A DNA stretch of 64,000 nucleotides from Marvinbryantia formatexigens (GTDB taxonomy: Bacteria; Bacillota; Clostridia; Oscillospirales; Ruminococcaceae), in contig JAETPU010000011.1 of NCBI GenBank assembly GCA_021771035.1, forward strand, positions 1-64,000, given 5' to 3'. The notes beneath the pieces are model-generated. The model saw nothing but the letters and a program-made list of their open reading frames with translations. It made no database searches and was not told the origin of the DNA. The position numbers and the translations under genes are program-made. Numbering within the stretch: the stretch's first letter is position 1; each line of letters opens with the position of its first letter. Shown here one piece after another: positions 43,284 through 52,116 of the stretch.

Positions 43284-43930
43284 AAAGGCGGGATGCCCCG
43301 TGCTGGGCATGGAGAAAACCCGACGGAGGCCTGGACTGGGTGCATGAGGAGAAAGCCATGCGGCCAGCGGGGGCAAGAGGGAGCCCGTGCTCGGCTGGGA
43401 GAAGGAATTGAAGCTCATGGAGTATGACGTTTAAAAAGACGGGATGCCCTGTGCTGGGCATGGAGAAAACCCGACGGAAGCCTGGGCTGGGTTCGCGGGG
43501 AGAAAGCCTTACGGACGGCGGGGCGGGAGAAAGCCCGAGTTCCGACTGGGAGGAGGAATTGAAGCTCATGGAGTATGACGTTTAAAAAGACGGGATGCCC
43601 CGTGCTGGGCGAGGAGAAAACTCGACGGAAGCCTGGGCTTAGTGCATGGGGAGAAAGCCGTGCGGACGGCGGGGGCAAGAGGGAGCCCGTGCCCGGCTGG
43701 GAGAAGGAATTGGATCAGGCTAGAGAGCTCCTGGCATATGGAATTTAAAGGGCGAGCCGCCCGGTGAGAGGAAGTGAGAGGATCCGGCGGAAGCCTGAAC
43801 TGAAGACGCAGCAAGAAAACCGTGCGGACAGTGGGGCAAGAGGGGAGCCTGAGCCGGACTGGGAGGAGGGGTTGGAGCAAGTCAGAGAGACTCCTGGGGT
43901 ACGGCGTTTAAAAGGGCGGCGAACGCCGGG
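43265..43930 (+). repeat. tandem copies of the terL 3' end
   Basis: After the terL stop (43281-43283), four further copies of its ending occur. Their TTTAAA signals are near 43431, 43581, 43744 and 43907, so unit lengths are about 150, 150, 163 and 163 bases. Each encodes in the terL frame a version of the C-terminus: WEKELKLMEYDV, WEEELKLMEYDV, WEKELDQARELLAYGI, and a frameshifted WEEGLEQVRE. The spacer between copies (GACGGGATGCCC, GTGCTGGGC, GGAGAAAAC, CGACGGAAGCC) is also repeated. Confidence 0.9.
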
Positions 43931-44114
43931 GGGATAAGAGGGAACGCCCCGGCGCAGGAAGAGCCGGGAAGGGAGTTCCCGGAAGGCGGAACGGCCTTGG
44001 GCTGCGGGAAGGTTTAGATTCGCGGTTTTCGCTGCCGGGGGAACTCAAAGAATTTGCGGGACGGGGACAGAGGACCTATTTCGTATGAAATAAAAGAGGG
44101 AGGCGGGAGATGTG
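43931..44114 (+). other. spacer after the terL repeats
   Basis: GC-rich DNA without gene, leading to the ribosome site of the 74-residue membrane protein. Confidence 0.5.
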
Positions 44115-44339
44115 ATGGAAGCTGGAATATTAGTTTTGGGATGCCTGTTATCCTTTTTATGCGGCGCCTGGGTGCGGGATCCGGTTTTGCCGGTTCGCAG
44201 GAAAAGCGGGAGAAAGAGCCTAAGGCGCGGGGCCGGGAAGGCTTCGGGAAACGAGTCCCAGGCCGCCCGGGAAGGCCGGGAGGTGCCCATTGGGGAGCAG
44301 TGGGAAAATTTTTGGAATTACGGCGGCGAGGAGCTCTGA
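44115..44339 (+). CDS. small membrane protein between terminase and portal genes
   Basis: 74 residues. One N-terminal membrane helix (AGILVLGCLLSFLCGAWV, about 4-21), an Arg/Lys-rich stretch, and the ending IGEQWENFWNYGGEEL. Small proteins with a similar aromatic ending sit between terL and portal in some Firmicutes phages, which supports reality. GGGAGGCGGGAG precedes ATG 44115. Function unknown. Confidence 0.6.
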   Translation: MEAGILVLGCLLSFLCGAWVRDPVLPVRRKSGRKSLRRGAGKASGNESQAAREGREVPIGEQWENFWNYGGEEL

Positions 44340-44364
44340 GCGCCGGGAAAGGAGGTGATAACCA

Positions 44365-45960
44365 TTGAATATCAGGCAGAAACCCGAAGAAATCTATGAG
44401 GAATACCTGCGGGGGGTGGAATATAACGAATCCATCGGCCTCTATGACACAGTGCGGCGCAATGAGAATTTTTTCAACGACCGGCAGTGGGAGGGCGTGA
44501 ACGCCCCGGACTTGGACAAGCCGGTTTTCAATTTTCTAAAGCCGGTGGTGAACTACTACATCGCCATGATCACCAGCGACGACATCGGGGTGGAGATCCA
44601 GCCCTTCGGGCAGGTGGATGAGGAGCTCAGGGATGTGCTGCAGGCCGCGGCCCAGGAGGTGGAGAGGGTGATGGAGAATACCAAAATCCGGTCCAAGCAA
44701 AAGCGGATGCTCCGGGACGCCGCGGTGGACGGGGATGGGTGCTTTTATCTGTACTTTGACCCGGACATTCCCCGGGGGACCGGGGAGTATGGGGAAATCT
44801 GCGCGGAAAACCTGGAAAATACCCAGGTGCTCTTCGGCAATCCCGCGGTGGACGACCTGCAGAGCCAGCCCTTCCTCCTGGTGGTACAGCACCAGCCGCT
44901 GGATTTGGTGCGCCGGCAGGCCCTCAAAAACGGGATTGGCGCCGCGGGGGCTGAGGAAATCCAGCCCGACAGCCTACTAGATCCCTATAGCCTATCTGAG
45001 GACGACGTGGTGACAGTGATAACCAAGTTCTGGAAGGAGGATGGGACGGTGAAGCTCATCTCCACGACCAGAAACCAGGTTGTGAGGCCCAGGGCGGACA
45101 CGGGGTACCGGCTGTATCCCCTGGTATATTTCATCTGGGAGAGGGTACGCCACAGCTATCACGGTATGGCGGTGCTCACCGGGAAAATCAGCAATCAGAT
45201 TTTTGTCAACAAGCTGTACGCCATGGCGATGCAGTATGTGAAAAACCAGGCGTTCCCCAAGCTGCTGTTTGACCGCAGCAAGATTGATTCCTGGAGCAAC
45301 CGGGTGGGGGACGCCATCGCGGTGAACGGCGATCCCAGCCAGGCGGTGGCCTCCAGCTTTGCAAGCCGGGATATGTCCTCCCAGGTGCTGCAGCTGATTG
45401 ACGAGACCATCTCCCGCACCAAGGATCTCATGGGGGCCTCGGACGCGGCGCTGGGAAACATCAATCCCCAGAATACCTCGGCGATTATTGCGGTGCAGAA
45501 GGCCGCATCCCTGTCCCTGGAGCTGCAGAAGATGGAGTTTTACCAGTTTGTGGAGGATTATATCCGGATTTTCCTGGAGATGATGCGGGTGAACTACGGC
45601 GTGCGCCGGGTGGCCTTTGAAGGGCCGCAGGGGGATGAGCGCTGCCGGTGGATTGACTTTTCCAGGCTGCAGGACTGCACCTGGAAGCTCAATGTGCAAA
45701 TAGGCGCGGCCAGCTACTGGTCGGAGCTGATGCAGGTACAGACGCTGGACAACCTGTTCCTCAACGGGATTATCGACGACAGTATCGACTATTTGCAGAA
45801 TGTGCCCCAGGGCTATCTACGCAACAAGAATGAGCTGATAGCGAAGCTCAAGGCGCGGCGCCGGGAGCAGGAGCGTGCAGAGGAAAACAAGAAAGAACAT
45901 AAGTTCTATCCTAAGGAGGGAGAACGTGGGAGAAAAAGCAATGACACCCCAGGAGTTTGA
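44365..45960 (+). CDS. portal protein
   Basis: 531 residues. It opens NESIGLYDTVRRNENFFNDRQWEG, carries DKPVFNFLKPVVNYYIAMI, DGDGCFYLYFDPDI, and a late DAALGNINPQNTSAIIAVQKA followed by helix-rich segments. This pattern belongs to portal proteins of Firmicutes podo-/siphoviruses; the order terL-portal-scaffold-capsid supports it. The start is TTG at 44365 with the perfect site AAAGGAGGTGATA. It overlaps the scaffold gene by 35 bases. Confidence 0.85.
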   Translation: MNIRQKPEEIYEEYLRGVEYNESIGLYDTVRRNENFFNDRQWEGVNAPDLDKPVFNFLKPVVNYYIAMITSDDIGVEIQPFGQVDEELRDVLQAAAQEVERVMENTKIRSKQKRMLRDAAVDGDGCFYLYFDPDIPRGTGEYGEICAENLENTQVLFGNPAVDDLQSQPFLLVVQHQPLDLVRRQALKNGIGAAGAEEIQPDSLLDPYSLSEDDVVTVITKFWKEDGTVKLISTTRNQVVRPRADTGYRLYPLVYFIWERVRHSYHGMAVLTGKISNQIFVNKLYAMAMQYVKNQAFPKLLFDRSKIDSWSNRVGDAIAVNGDPSQAVASSFASRDMSSQVLQLIDETISRTKDLMGASDAALGNINPQNTSAIIAVQKAASLSLELQKMEFYQFVEDYIRIFLEMMRVNYGVRRVAFEGPQGDERCRWIDFSRLQDCTWKLNVQIGAASYWSELMQVQTLDNLFLNGIIDDSIDYLQNVPQGYLRNKNELIAKLKARRREQERAEENKKEHKFYPKEGERGRKSNDTPGV

Positions 45961-46480
45961 CGGGATTTTTCAGGATGAACTGGAAGAGACCTATCAGGTT
46001 CCCCGGCAGGAAGCGCTCTTTGATTTGCAGGAGATATTGGAGGAGGATTCCCGGCCCGATTCCGGGCAGCAGGAGCGGGAACCAGCCGTGCAGCCCCTGG
46101 CACCGGAGCCCTCAGAGCGGGAACCGGGGGATCCCTCAGGACAGGAGCCCCAAGAATTTGAGAAGCTGTGCCGGGGAGCCGGGATTGACCCGCAGGTGCT
46201 GGGGGAGCTCATCCAGGAGGGGTATTTTGAGCAGATGCTCGAAGGGGCCCGCCGGGAGAGCGAGCAGCGGATGCTGCGCACCCTGGGAGAGGATACTCCT
46301 GAGCGCAGGCGCTATGAAGAGCGCCTGAAAAACGGGATGACATCCCGGGAGGCCCTGGGGCTTGCCAGGCAGGAGCAGCTGGAGCAAAAGGTGCGCCAGC
46401 TGGAACAGCAGCTGCGCAACCGGGAGCGGGCGATTGGTTCGCTGCAGTCCCAAACGAACCCATCCTGGGGGTTTGAATGA
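45926..46480 (+). CDS. capsid scaffolding protein (probable)
   Basis: 184 residues, strongly acidic, Gln/Glu/Pro-rich, with a C-terminal coiled coil (LARQEQLEQKVRQLEQQLRN region; core VRQLEQQLRNRE). Low complexity plus position between portal and major capsid genes fits a scaffold. GTG 45926 follows AAGGAGGGAG. There is no protease gene nearby, so a non-cleaved scaffold (P22 gp8-like role) is implied; that is inference. Confidence 0.7.
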   Translation: MGEKAMTPQEFDGIFQDELEETYQVPRQEALFDLQEILEEDSRPDSGQQEREPAVQPLAPEPSEREPGDPSGQEPQEFEKLCRGAGIDPQVLGELIQEGYFEQMLEGARRESEQRMLRTLGEDTPERRRYEERLKNGMTSREALGLARQEQLEQKVRQLEQQLRNRERAIGSLQSQTNPSWGFE

Positions 46481-46939
46481 GAACTAGGCTTTGTGCCGGG
46501 CTTGGGTGTTCCGCTGTCCTCGGCTGCGTTGAGAGGCTGCCCGGTGTGGCGTGCAAAGCCCCACAGGGACAGTCCTCGGCGGCACAGCGTCCGTCAAGGG
46601 GCGAAGCCCGGCTGCGTTTGGGCAGTGCCATGGTTTTTTGTCCAGTGAGAACAAACGCGTCCCCTCAATCGGGGGCGGCATGGGAGAAAACTGTGGGTTT
46701 GCACTGAGCCCAGGCGCAGGGGAAGTTTTAGGGCAGGCGGGAAGTCCATCCAACGCGGCGCGCAGTGCCCCATAGGAAACCCTGAGACGCAGGACGCCTG
46801 GCAAGGAGAAGGATGGGGTTGCTTCCCGACAATCACAAGGGTATTCGTACAGTAAGAACAAACGCGTCCCCCCAAGCGGGGACGGCATGGGAGAAAACCG
46901 GCGCTCCGACAGCCGGAATAAGAAAGGAAGATAGAAATA
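46481..46939 (+). other. non-coding gap before the capsid gene, with direct repeats
   Basis: 459 bases without a supported gene. It contains two 51-base direct repeats (next entry). Frames on the minus strand here are artefacts of GC-rich composition. Confidence 0.6.
46643..46900 (+). repeat. two 51-base direct repeats
   Basis: 46643-46693 and 46850-46900 share AGAACAAACGCGTCCCC and GGCATGGGAGAAAAC with few mismatches, 207 bases apart. In the second, CGTCCCC and GGGGACG form a hairpin. The second lies just before the capsid gene ribosome site, so each may be a leader or processing element. Confidence 0.75.
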
Positions 46940-47992
46940 ATGGCAATCAATTTAGCCAGCAAGTACAGCGCGCGGGTGGCAAAGGCCTTTTCCCTGCGCA
47001 GTTTTCTCAATGGAAGAACATCGGGCGCCTATCAGTTCGACGGTGTGCGCTCGGTCAAGGTGTTCACCCCTATCACAGTGGACGAGGTGGACTATGAGCG
47101 CAGCGGCACCAGCCGGTACGGTACGCCGCAGGATATGCAGGACACGGTACAGGAACTGATGCTTACCCAGGACAAGAGTTTTTCCCTGATTATCGACAAG
47201 GGGGACAACACCTCCCAGATGATGGTGAAAAACGCCTCGGATATGCTGCTGCTGCAGTTGCAGGAAAAGACGGTGCCCAACGCGGACCGGTATGCCTTTT
47301 CCCAGTTTGTGCGCCAGGCGGGCACGGTGAAGGGAATTTCCCAGAAGCCCACCAAGGCCACGGTTGCGGAGATTATCCTGGACGCCTGCCAGGCCATGGA
47401 CGACATGGGGGTACCCGACGGCGCAGCCAGAACCCTGTTTGCCACCGCCCAGATGTGCAAGCTCATCAAATTGTCCCCGGAATTTATCGGGATTGACCGT
47501 TTGGGGGAAAAGGCCCTGTCCAAGGGGCAGATTGGGGAGATTTCCGGGATGCAGGTGGTCAAGGTGCCCACCTCCTACCTGCCCCAGGACTGCTATTTCC
47601 TGATCACCTACAAGGAGAGCATCCTGTTCCCCTATAAGCTCAAGGACACGAAGATCCATACGGATCCCCCCGGAATCAGCGGCGCGCTCATCGAAGGGCG
47701 CCACTACTATGACGCCTTTGTGCTGGGCGCCAAGGCAAACGGAGTTTATGCGGTGGTGCTCGCCGACAAGAAGCTGCCCGAGCCCACCATCACCGTCACC
47801 GGATCCAGTGCCTCCATTGCCTGTTCCGGCGCCCAGGAGATCCGGTATACCCTGGACGGGACGGATCCCCGGTACAGCAGCACGGCCAAGGTGTATTCCG
47901 CCGCGGTGAATGTGCCCCAGGGGGCCTGTGTGAGGGCTGTGGGCTATGACGGGGATCAGTTTACCTCGGATGTGGCGCTCAAAAACGCCTGA
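46940..47992 (+). CDS. major capsid protein with C-terminal chitobiase-like domain
   Basis: 350 residues. The start AINLASKYSARVAKAFSLRSFLNG is typical of HK97-fold capsid proteins of Firmicutes phages (core NLASKYSARVAKAF). The body (about 1-280) ends KANGVYAVVLADKK. Residues about 283-350 form an extra beta-sandwich with IRYTLDGTDPRYSSTAKVYS, which matches the chitobiase/beta-hexosaminidase C-terminal (CHB_HEX_C) pattern. Such add-ons on capsids may display a sugar-binding surface. GAAAGGAAG precedes the ATG. Confidence 0.85.
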   Translation: MAINLASKYSARVAKAFSLRSFLNGRTSGAYQFDGVRSVKVFTPITVDEVDYERSGTSRYGTPQDMQDTVQELMLTQDKSFSLIIDKGDNTSQMMVKNASDMLLLQLQEKTVPNADRYAFSQFVRQAGTVKGISQKPTKATVAEIILDACQAMDDMGVPDGAARTLFATAQMCKLIKLSPEFIGIDRLGEKALSKGQIGEISGMQVVKVPTSYLPQDCYFLITYKESILFPYKLKDTKIHTDPPGISGALIEGRHYYDAFVLGAKANGVYAVVLADKKLPEPTITVTGSSASIACSGAQEIRYTLDGTDPRYSSTAKVYSAAVNVPQGACVRAVGYDGDQFTSDVALKNA

Positions 47993-48116
47993 AAAGCAGC
48001 TGGAAATAAACCATGATTGTCTGTGCCTGCACGGGATGCGGCCACTTGGGGCATTTGGGGGAGGAACCTGGCCCGGCTGTGCGGGAGACGCAGACATGAT
48101 GTAAGGGGGAGTGACA

Positions 48117-48497
48117 ATGGAGCCGATTACGGCATCCGATATTTTTGCCTGGGCCCTGGCCCTTTTGGGGGAGACCCCTCAAAAGAGCCGCGGCTATGAG
48201 CAGCTGGCGGCGCCGGTGCTAAACCAGCTGCTGATGCGGTGTTATCAGACGGAGAACGCCCTGCGGCGCGCCAGGGGGCAAATTCCCCTGGAGTGCCCGG
48301 CAACGGTGCAGGAGCTTGGGGAGCCGGTGGACTACGACACCAGGCTGTGCCGGGAGATTCTGCCCCTGGGCCTGGCGGCCCTATTGATACTGGAGGACGA
48401 TCCCCAGCGGGCGGCCTTCTTTGACTGGCGGTTCCAAAGCTCGCTGGAACAGTGCGCGCCGGCGCAGTTTGTACCTATGGAGGACTGTTACCCATGA
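48117..48497 (+). CDS. head-tail adaptor-like protein (probable)
   Basis: 126 residues, helical. It starts MEPITASDIFAWALALLGE, a pattern common to small connector/adaptor proteins encoded just after the capsid gene in short-tailed phages. The assignment is by position and helical character, so low specificity. AAGGGGGAGTG precedes the ATG. The stop overlaps the next start (ATGA), suggesting coupled synthesis. Confidence 0.55.
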   Translation: MEPITASDIFAWALALLGETPQKSRGYEQLAAPVLNQLLMRCYQTENALRRARGQIPLECPATVQELGEPVDYDTRLCREILPLGLAALLILEDDPQRAAFFDWRFQSSLEQCAPAQFVPMEDCYP

Positions 48498-50326
48498 GAG
48501 ACTATCTGGCGCCAAACAGCCTGAAACAGGAGCATCTGCGGCTTACGCAGTTCGGCGGGGTGGATTTTTTCTCGGAGGCCTCCCAGGTGGATCCCCGGCG
48601 GTCGCCGGACGCAAAGAACATGATTGCAGACAGCCAGTTTTTCCCGGTGAAGCGAACGGGCTACAAAAAAATGGCGGCGTTTTCCGGAAAAATAAACGGG
48701 ATCTTCGGGCTCAGGGAAAACAGGGGCGGGAGCATCCTGGTCCATGCGGGGAAGAACCTGTACGCCTATGATCCCACCGAGCAGGAGAGCGCCCTTTTGT
48801 ATTCGGGGATGGCAGACGCGCCCTCCAGCGCCTTTGCCATGAATTCCAAGCTCTATCTGCTGGATTCCAAGAATTTTTTGTGCTGGGACGGGAACACAGC
48901 GGCGCCGGTGAGCCAGGACGCCTATGTTCCCACCACCCGGATTGGGCGCCATGCCACCGGTGGGGGACAGGCGTTTGAGAGCCCCAACCTTCTGACCGGG
49001 CGCCGGCGCAACAGCTTTACCGCGGACGGGGCCAGTACCGTATACCATCTGGACGCCCAGGGGCTGGACGCGGCTGAGGTGAGCGTTTTGGTGGACGGGA
49101 CGGCTTTGGCCCAGGGGACGGATTATCAGGTGAACCGTACTGCGGGGACCATCACCTTTGTGAAACCGCCGGCGGACGATGCCGGGGCGGACAGCATCGA
49201 GGTGACCTTCTCCAAGACCCAGAAGGGCGCTTTGGAGAAAATCCTTGGATGCACCGTTTGCTCGGTGTATGGAGGGAAGAACAATTCCTGCGCCTTTGTG
49301 AGCGGAAACTCCAAGTACCCCAACACGGACTGGCACAGCGCGCCCTATGATCCCACCTATTTCCCCGAGGACTCGTTTACCCGTATCGGCGCGGATTCCA
49401 GCGCCATTGTGGGGTACATCCGGCAGCACGACGCCCAGATTATCCTCAAGGAGTGCGGGGACGACGCGGGGCAATACCTGCGCACCAGCAGCTTTGACGG
49501 GGAAAAGGAACAGATTTTCCCCATCCAGCAGGGCTCGGCGGGCATTGGGGCCGTATCCTCCCGGGCCATGGGCATTTTGGAGGATGAGCCGTTGTTTCTC
49601 TCCGATACGGGGGTGTACGCCTGCGGCAAAACACAGGTGAAGCAGGAATTGGCCCTGCAGCGGCGTTCCCGGCGCATTGACAGGCACCTGACGGCTCAGC
49701 CGGGGCTCAAGGAAGCGGCGGCGATTGCCTTTGGGGGCAAATTTTACCTGAGTGTTGGCGGCCGCTGCTATGTAGCGGATTCCCGGCAAAAATACCGGGA
49801 TGACGCCGCGGGAACCAGCTATGAGTGGTATTACTGGGACAATATTCCCGCCCGCTGCTTTTTGGAGTGGGAAAACCGGCTGTATTTCGGGACCGCGGAC
49901 GGCCGGCTGTGCAGGTTCTGCCTGCCCCAGGAGACGGGGGCCTACCTGGACGACGGCGACGCTATCGACGCCTGGTGGAAAACGCCGATGCTCCATTTCG
50001 GAAGCCATACGGTTTACAAAAATATCCGCAACGTGGCGGTGACGGCGATGCCCTATGCCCGCAGCGGGATGAGCGTATATTATAGCAGTGACGAGGAGTG
50101 GATGCGGCTTGTCTACCAGGGGAACATCGATTTATTTTCCTGGGAAAACCTGGACTTCTCCCGGTTTTCCTTCCGGAGCATCCCGGCGCCCTTTGCACGG
50201 TTTACCGGGGAGCGCTCCCGGCATATTACGGTTTTTCAGGTGACAGTGCGCAACGCGCAGCCCGACGAGCCCTTTGGCCTGCTGGGGCTGCAGATTGATT
50301 ACACCATAGGGGGAGGTGTGCGGTAG
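48494..50326 (+). CDS. large phage structural protein, probable tail/stabilisation component
   Basis: 610 residues. The N-terminus contains FGGVDFFSEASQVDPRRSPDAKNMI (core VDPRRSPDAKNMI) and VKRTGYKKMAAF, resembling phage proteins that begin with an arm naming attachment segments and then form beta propellers (P22 gp10-like). The C-terminus DEPFGLLGLQIDYTIGGG is typical of such tail components. Position after the adaptor supports a short-tail role. ATG 48494 overlaps the preceding stop. I cannot tell which tail protein it corresponds to. Confidence 0.6.
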   Translation: MRDYLAPNSLKQEHLRLTQFGGVDFFSEASQVDPRRSPDAKNMIADSQFFPVKRTGYKKMAAFSGKINGIFGLRENRGGSILVHAGKNLYAYDPTEQESALLYSGMADAPSSAFAMNSKLYLLDSKNFLCWDGNTAAPVSQDAYVPTTRIGRHATGGGQAFESPNLLTGRRRNSFTADGASTVYHLDAQGLDAAEVSVLVDGTALAQGTDYQVNRTAGTITFVKPPADDAGADSIEVTFSKTQKGALEKILGCTVCSVYGGKNNSCAFVSGNSKYPNTDWHSAPYDPTYFPEDSFTRIGADSSAIVGYIRQHDAQIILKECGDDAGQYLRTSSFDGEKEQIFPIQQGSAGIGAVSSRAMGILEDEPLFLSDTGVYACGKTQVKQELALQRRSRRIDRHLTAQPGLKEAAAIAFGGKFYLSVGGRCYVADSRQKYRDDAAGTSYEWYYWDNIPARCFLEWENRLYFGTADGRLCRFCLPQETGAYLDDGDAIDAWWKTPMLHFGSHTVYKNIRNVAVTAMPYARSGMSVYYSSDEEWMRLVYQGNIDLFSWENLDFSRFSFRSIPAPFARFTGERSRHITVFQVTVRNAQPDEPFGLLGLQIDYTIGGGVR

Positions 50327-50327
50327 A

Positions 50328-50909
50328 TTGAAACTCAGGGAGTATGAGATTAGAGCCTTTTCCAAGCCGGTGACAGCCCTGGCGGATGAACCCAGGATGG
50401 CGGCGGATGAACTGAAGGCCTGGTTTGATTCCAATTCCGTTCATGAGGTGAAGCCCTCTGTGAACGGGATTATCGGGGTGCTGGACAGCCCTCAGGGCGC
50501 GGACGCCATCGGGTTTTCCGGCGGCTGGGAGACAGTGGGGGACGCCCTGCGGGTGCTGGCCCAGCGAACCGGACAGGCCCAGAGCCAGCTGACGGAGATT
50601 CTAAATACTATGCAGCAGGTTTGGCAGGCGGCGGCCCAGGCGCAGCAGTCCGCCCAGATTGCCCAGCTCCACGCGCAGCGGGCGCAGGAAATTGCCGAAA
50701 AGATGAACTGGACTGAGCTCATTGACCCGGTGAGCGGGGAGAAGAGGGGAATTCAGGAAATTCTCTATGAGATGTTTTACTTTTTTGGGGCCCATGAGCA
50801 GATTACCTGCCAGGTTTGGGACGATGCAAACTTCACCTGCGCACAGATGGACGCTTTGGACTTTACCTGCCGGGAATTTGATTTAGAGAACATTTTTAAG
50901 GCCGCCTGA
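50328..50909 (+). CDS. phage tail-region protein with Ala/Gln coiled coil
   Basis: 193 residues. A central helix rich in Ala and Gln (QVWQAAAQAQQSAQIAQLHA, about 107-126) is likely coiled coil. The C-terminal part repeats the motif DDANFTCAQMDALDFTCREFD. Start TTG at 50328 follows GGGGGAGG by about ten bases; an ATG-start alternative is not well placed. Probable tail or ejection component; not recognised by name. Confidence 0.5.
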   Translation: MKLREYEIRAFSKPVTALADEPRMAADELKAWFDSNSVHEVKPSVNGIIGVLDSPQGADAIGFSGGWETVGDALRVLAQRTGQAQSQLTEILNTMQQVWQAAAQAQQSAQIAQLHAQRAQEIAEKMNWTELIDPVSGEKRGIQEILYEMFYFFGAHEQITCQVWDDANFTCAQMDALDFTCREFDLENIFKAA

Positions 50910-51013
50910 GCCTTTGGAGAAAAAACAATACAAGCAGGGCAGTGGACGGGCGTCCCGGAGGATTCCTGGATCCGGGCGCCCGGGGCCATTGTCATGAAAG
51001 GAACGGTGATACA

Positions 51014-51634
51014 GTGGCAAGTACCAACAAAACGGCACTGGGGCTCAACCAATGGGTGAGCACGGACCGGCCCAAATGGGCGGACTTTAACCAGGACAAC
51101 TTGATAATCGAGGAACAGCTGCAAAAGCGGGCGCTGCTGGATGAGGACGGCCATGTCCAGCAGGCGGCAGCCAATTCCCTCGCGCTGGGGGGAAAGGCCT
51201 ACAGCGAACTTTTTGACGCCAGCGGCAAGGCAAAGACCTCCCTGAACAGCGAAAAATTGGGAGGGACTGCCGCGTCCGGTTACCAACTGAAGGACACCGC
51301 GCTGAAATGGTACGATTTGGAGCTTATGAATGAATTTAACCCGTCCACCAGCCAGACGCCTCAATATATGCGGGATAACGGGGGATGGGTGCAGGTGCTC
51401 TGTTCGTTCAATCGGTCCACTCCGCCCGACTCCTTTGAGCAGCTGGCGGTACTGCCCCAGGGGTACCGCCCACCCAAGCAGATCCATGTGCCGGTGATAG
51501 CGGGGATTGGTACCTGGAGCTCTTATGTGACCATCAATCCCAGCGGATCCATTAACTTTTACAACGGTTCCATCTCCTCGGGATGGCCCAACGGAGCGCT
51601 GGGCTTCAATGTTGTATTTAAAACCGTCGTGTAA
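51014..51634 (+). CDS. tail fibre / receptor-binding protein (probable)
   Basis: 206 residues. The N-terminus STNKTALGLNQWVSTDRPKWADFNQDN is the usual opening of phage fibre proteins (core LGLNQWVSTDRPKWADFNQD). A linker with EKLGGTAASGYQLKD precedes a C-terminal beta domain, ending LGFNVVFKTVV. Start GTG 51014 follows GAAAGGAACGG. It would bind the cell surface. Its small size suggests a short fibre. Confidence 0.7.
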   Translation: MASTNKTALGLNQWVSTDRPKWADFNQDNLIIEEQLQKRALLDEDGHVQQAAANSLALGGKAYSELFDASGKAKTSLNSEKLGGTAASGYQLKDTALKWYDLELMNEFNPSTSQTPQYMRDNGGWVQVLCSFNRSTPPDSFEQLAVLPQGYRPPKQIHVPVIAGIGTWSSYVTINPSGSINFYNGSISSGWPNGALGFNVVFKTVV

Positions 51635-51649
51635 ATAAGGAGGGACAAT

Positions 51650-51997
51650 ATGGAATATAAGCATTGCTGCGTGATAGACGCCCAGGGATTGTATGTGGAT
51701 TATGTCCTGGTGCTGCTAATCCCTCAGGAAACCGGGGAGGTACGGGAGGAAATCCAATACTACCGGCTTGGCCCCGGGGAGAGTCTGGCGGATGTCGGCG
51801 CGCCGTCTGAAACTTTGGTAAAGCCCAGGTACAACGGCACCGGCTGGGAGGAATCCGCCACGCCTGAGGAAATAGAAGAATGGGAGCGGGAGCATCCGGT
51901 CCCGCCGCCGGCCGGCCCCAGCGAACTGGAGCTGCTGCGGCAGCAGGTGGCCGCCCTGCAGGCCCAGATTGATAGCTTGACAGGCGCGCACGCCTGA
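51650..51997 (+). CDS. small phage protein after the fibre gene
   Basis: 115 residues. An N-terminal beta part (YKHCCVIDAQGLYVDYVLVLL) is followed by an acidic Pro-rich linker and a C-terminal leucine-rich coiled coil (SELELLRQQVAALQAQIDSL). Similar small proteins lie next to fibre genes in Firmicutes prophages and may chaperone or cap the fibre. AGGAGGGAC precedes ATG 51650. Confidence 0.6.
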   Translation: MEYKHCCVIDAQGLYVDYVLVLLIPQETGEVREEIQYYRLGPGESLADVGAPSETLVKPRYNGTGWEESATPEEIEEWEREHPVPPPAGPSELELLRQQVAALQAQIDSLTGAHA

Positions 51998-52116
51998 GAA
52001 AACGGGCAGCGGCGGGGAAACCAGCCTGCCGCTGCCTTATAGGGCGGCCTTGATTGGAATGGGCCGCCCTCAATAAGGCGGACACAACGGTACAAAAGAA
52101 AGATAGGAGAGACAGT

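Noticed and set aside
42984-43880. Several similar minus-strand frames across the terL repeats
   Set aside because: Their similarity to each other follows from the tandem DNA repeats; no ribosome sites, and coding conservation is on the plus strand.
48488-50008. A 506-codon minus-strand frame opposite the large phage protein
   Set aside because: Shadow of the plus-strand structural gene, which has an ATGA-coupled start and phage-like ends.
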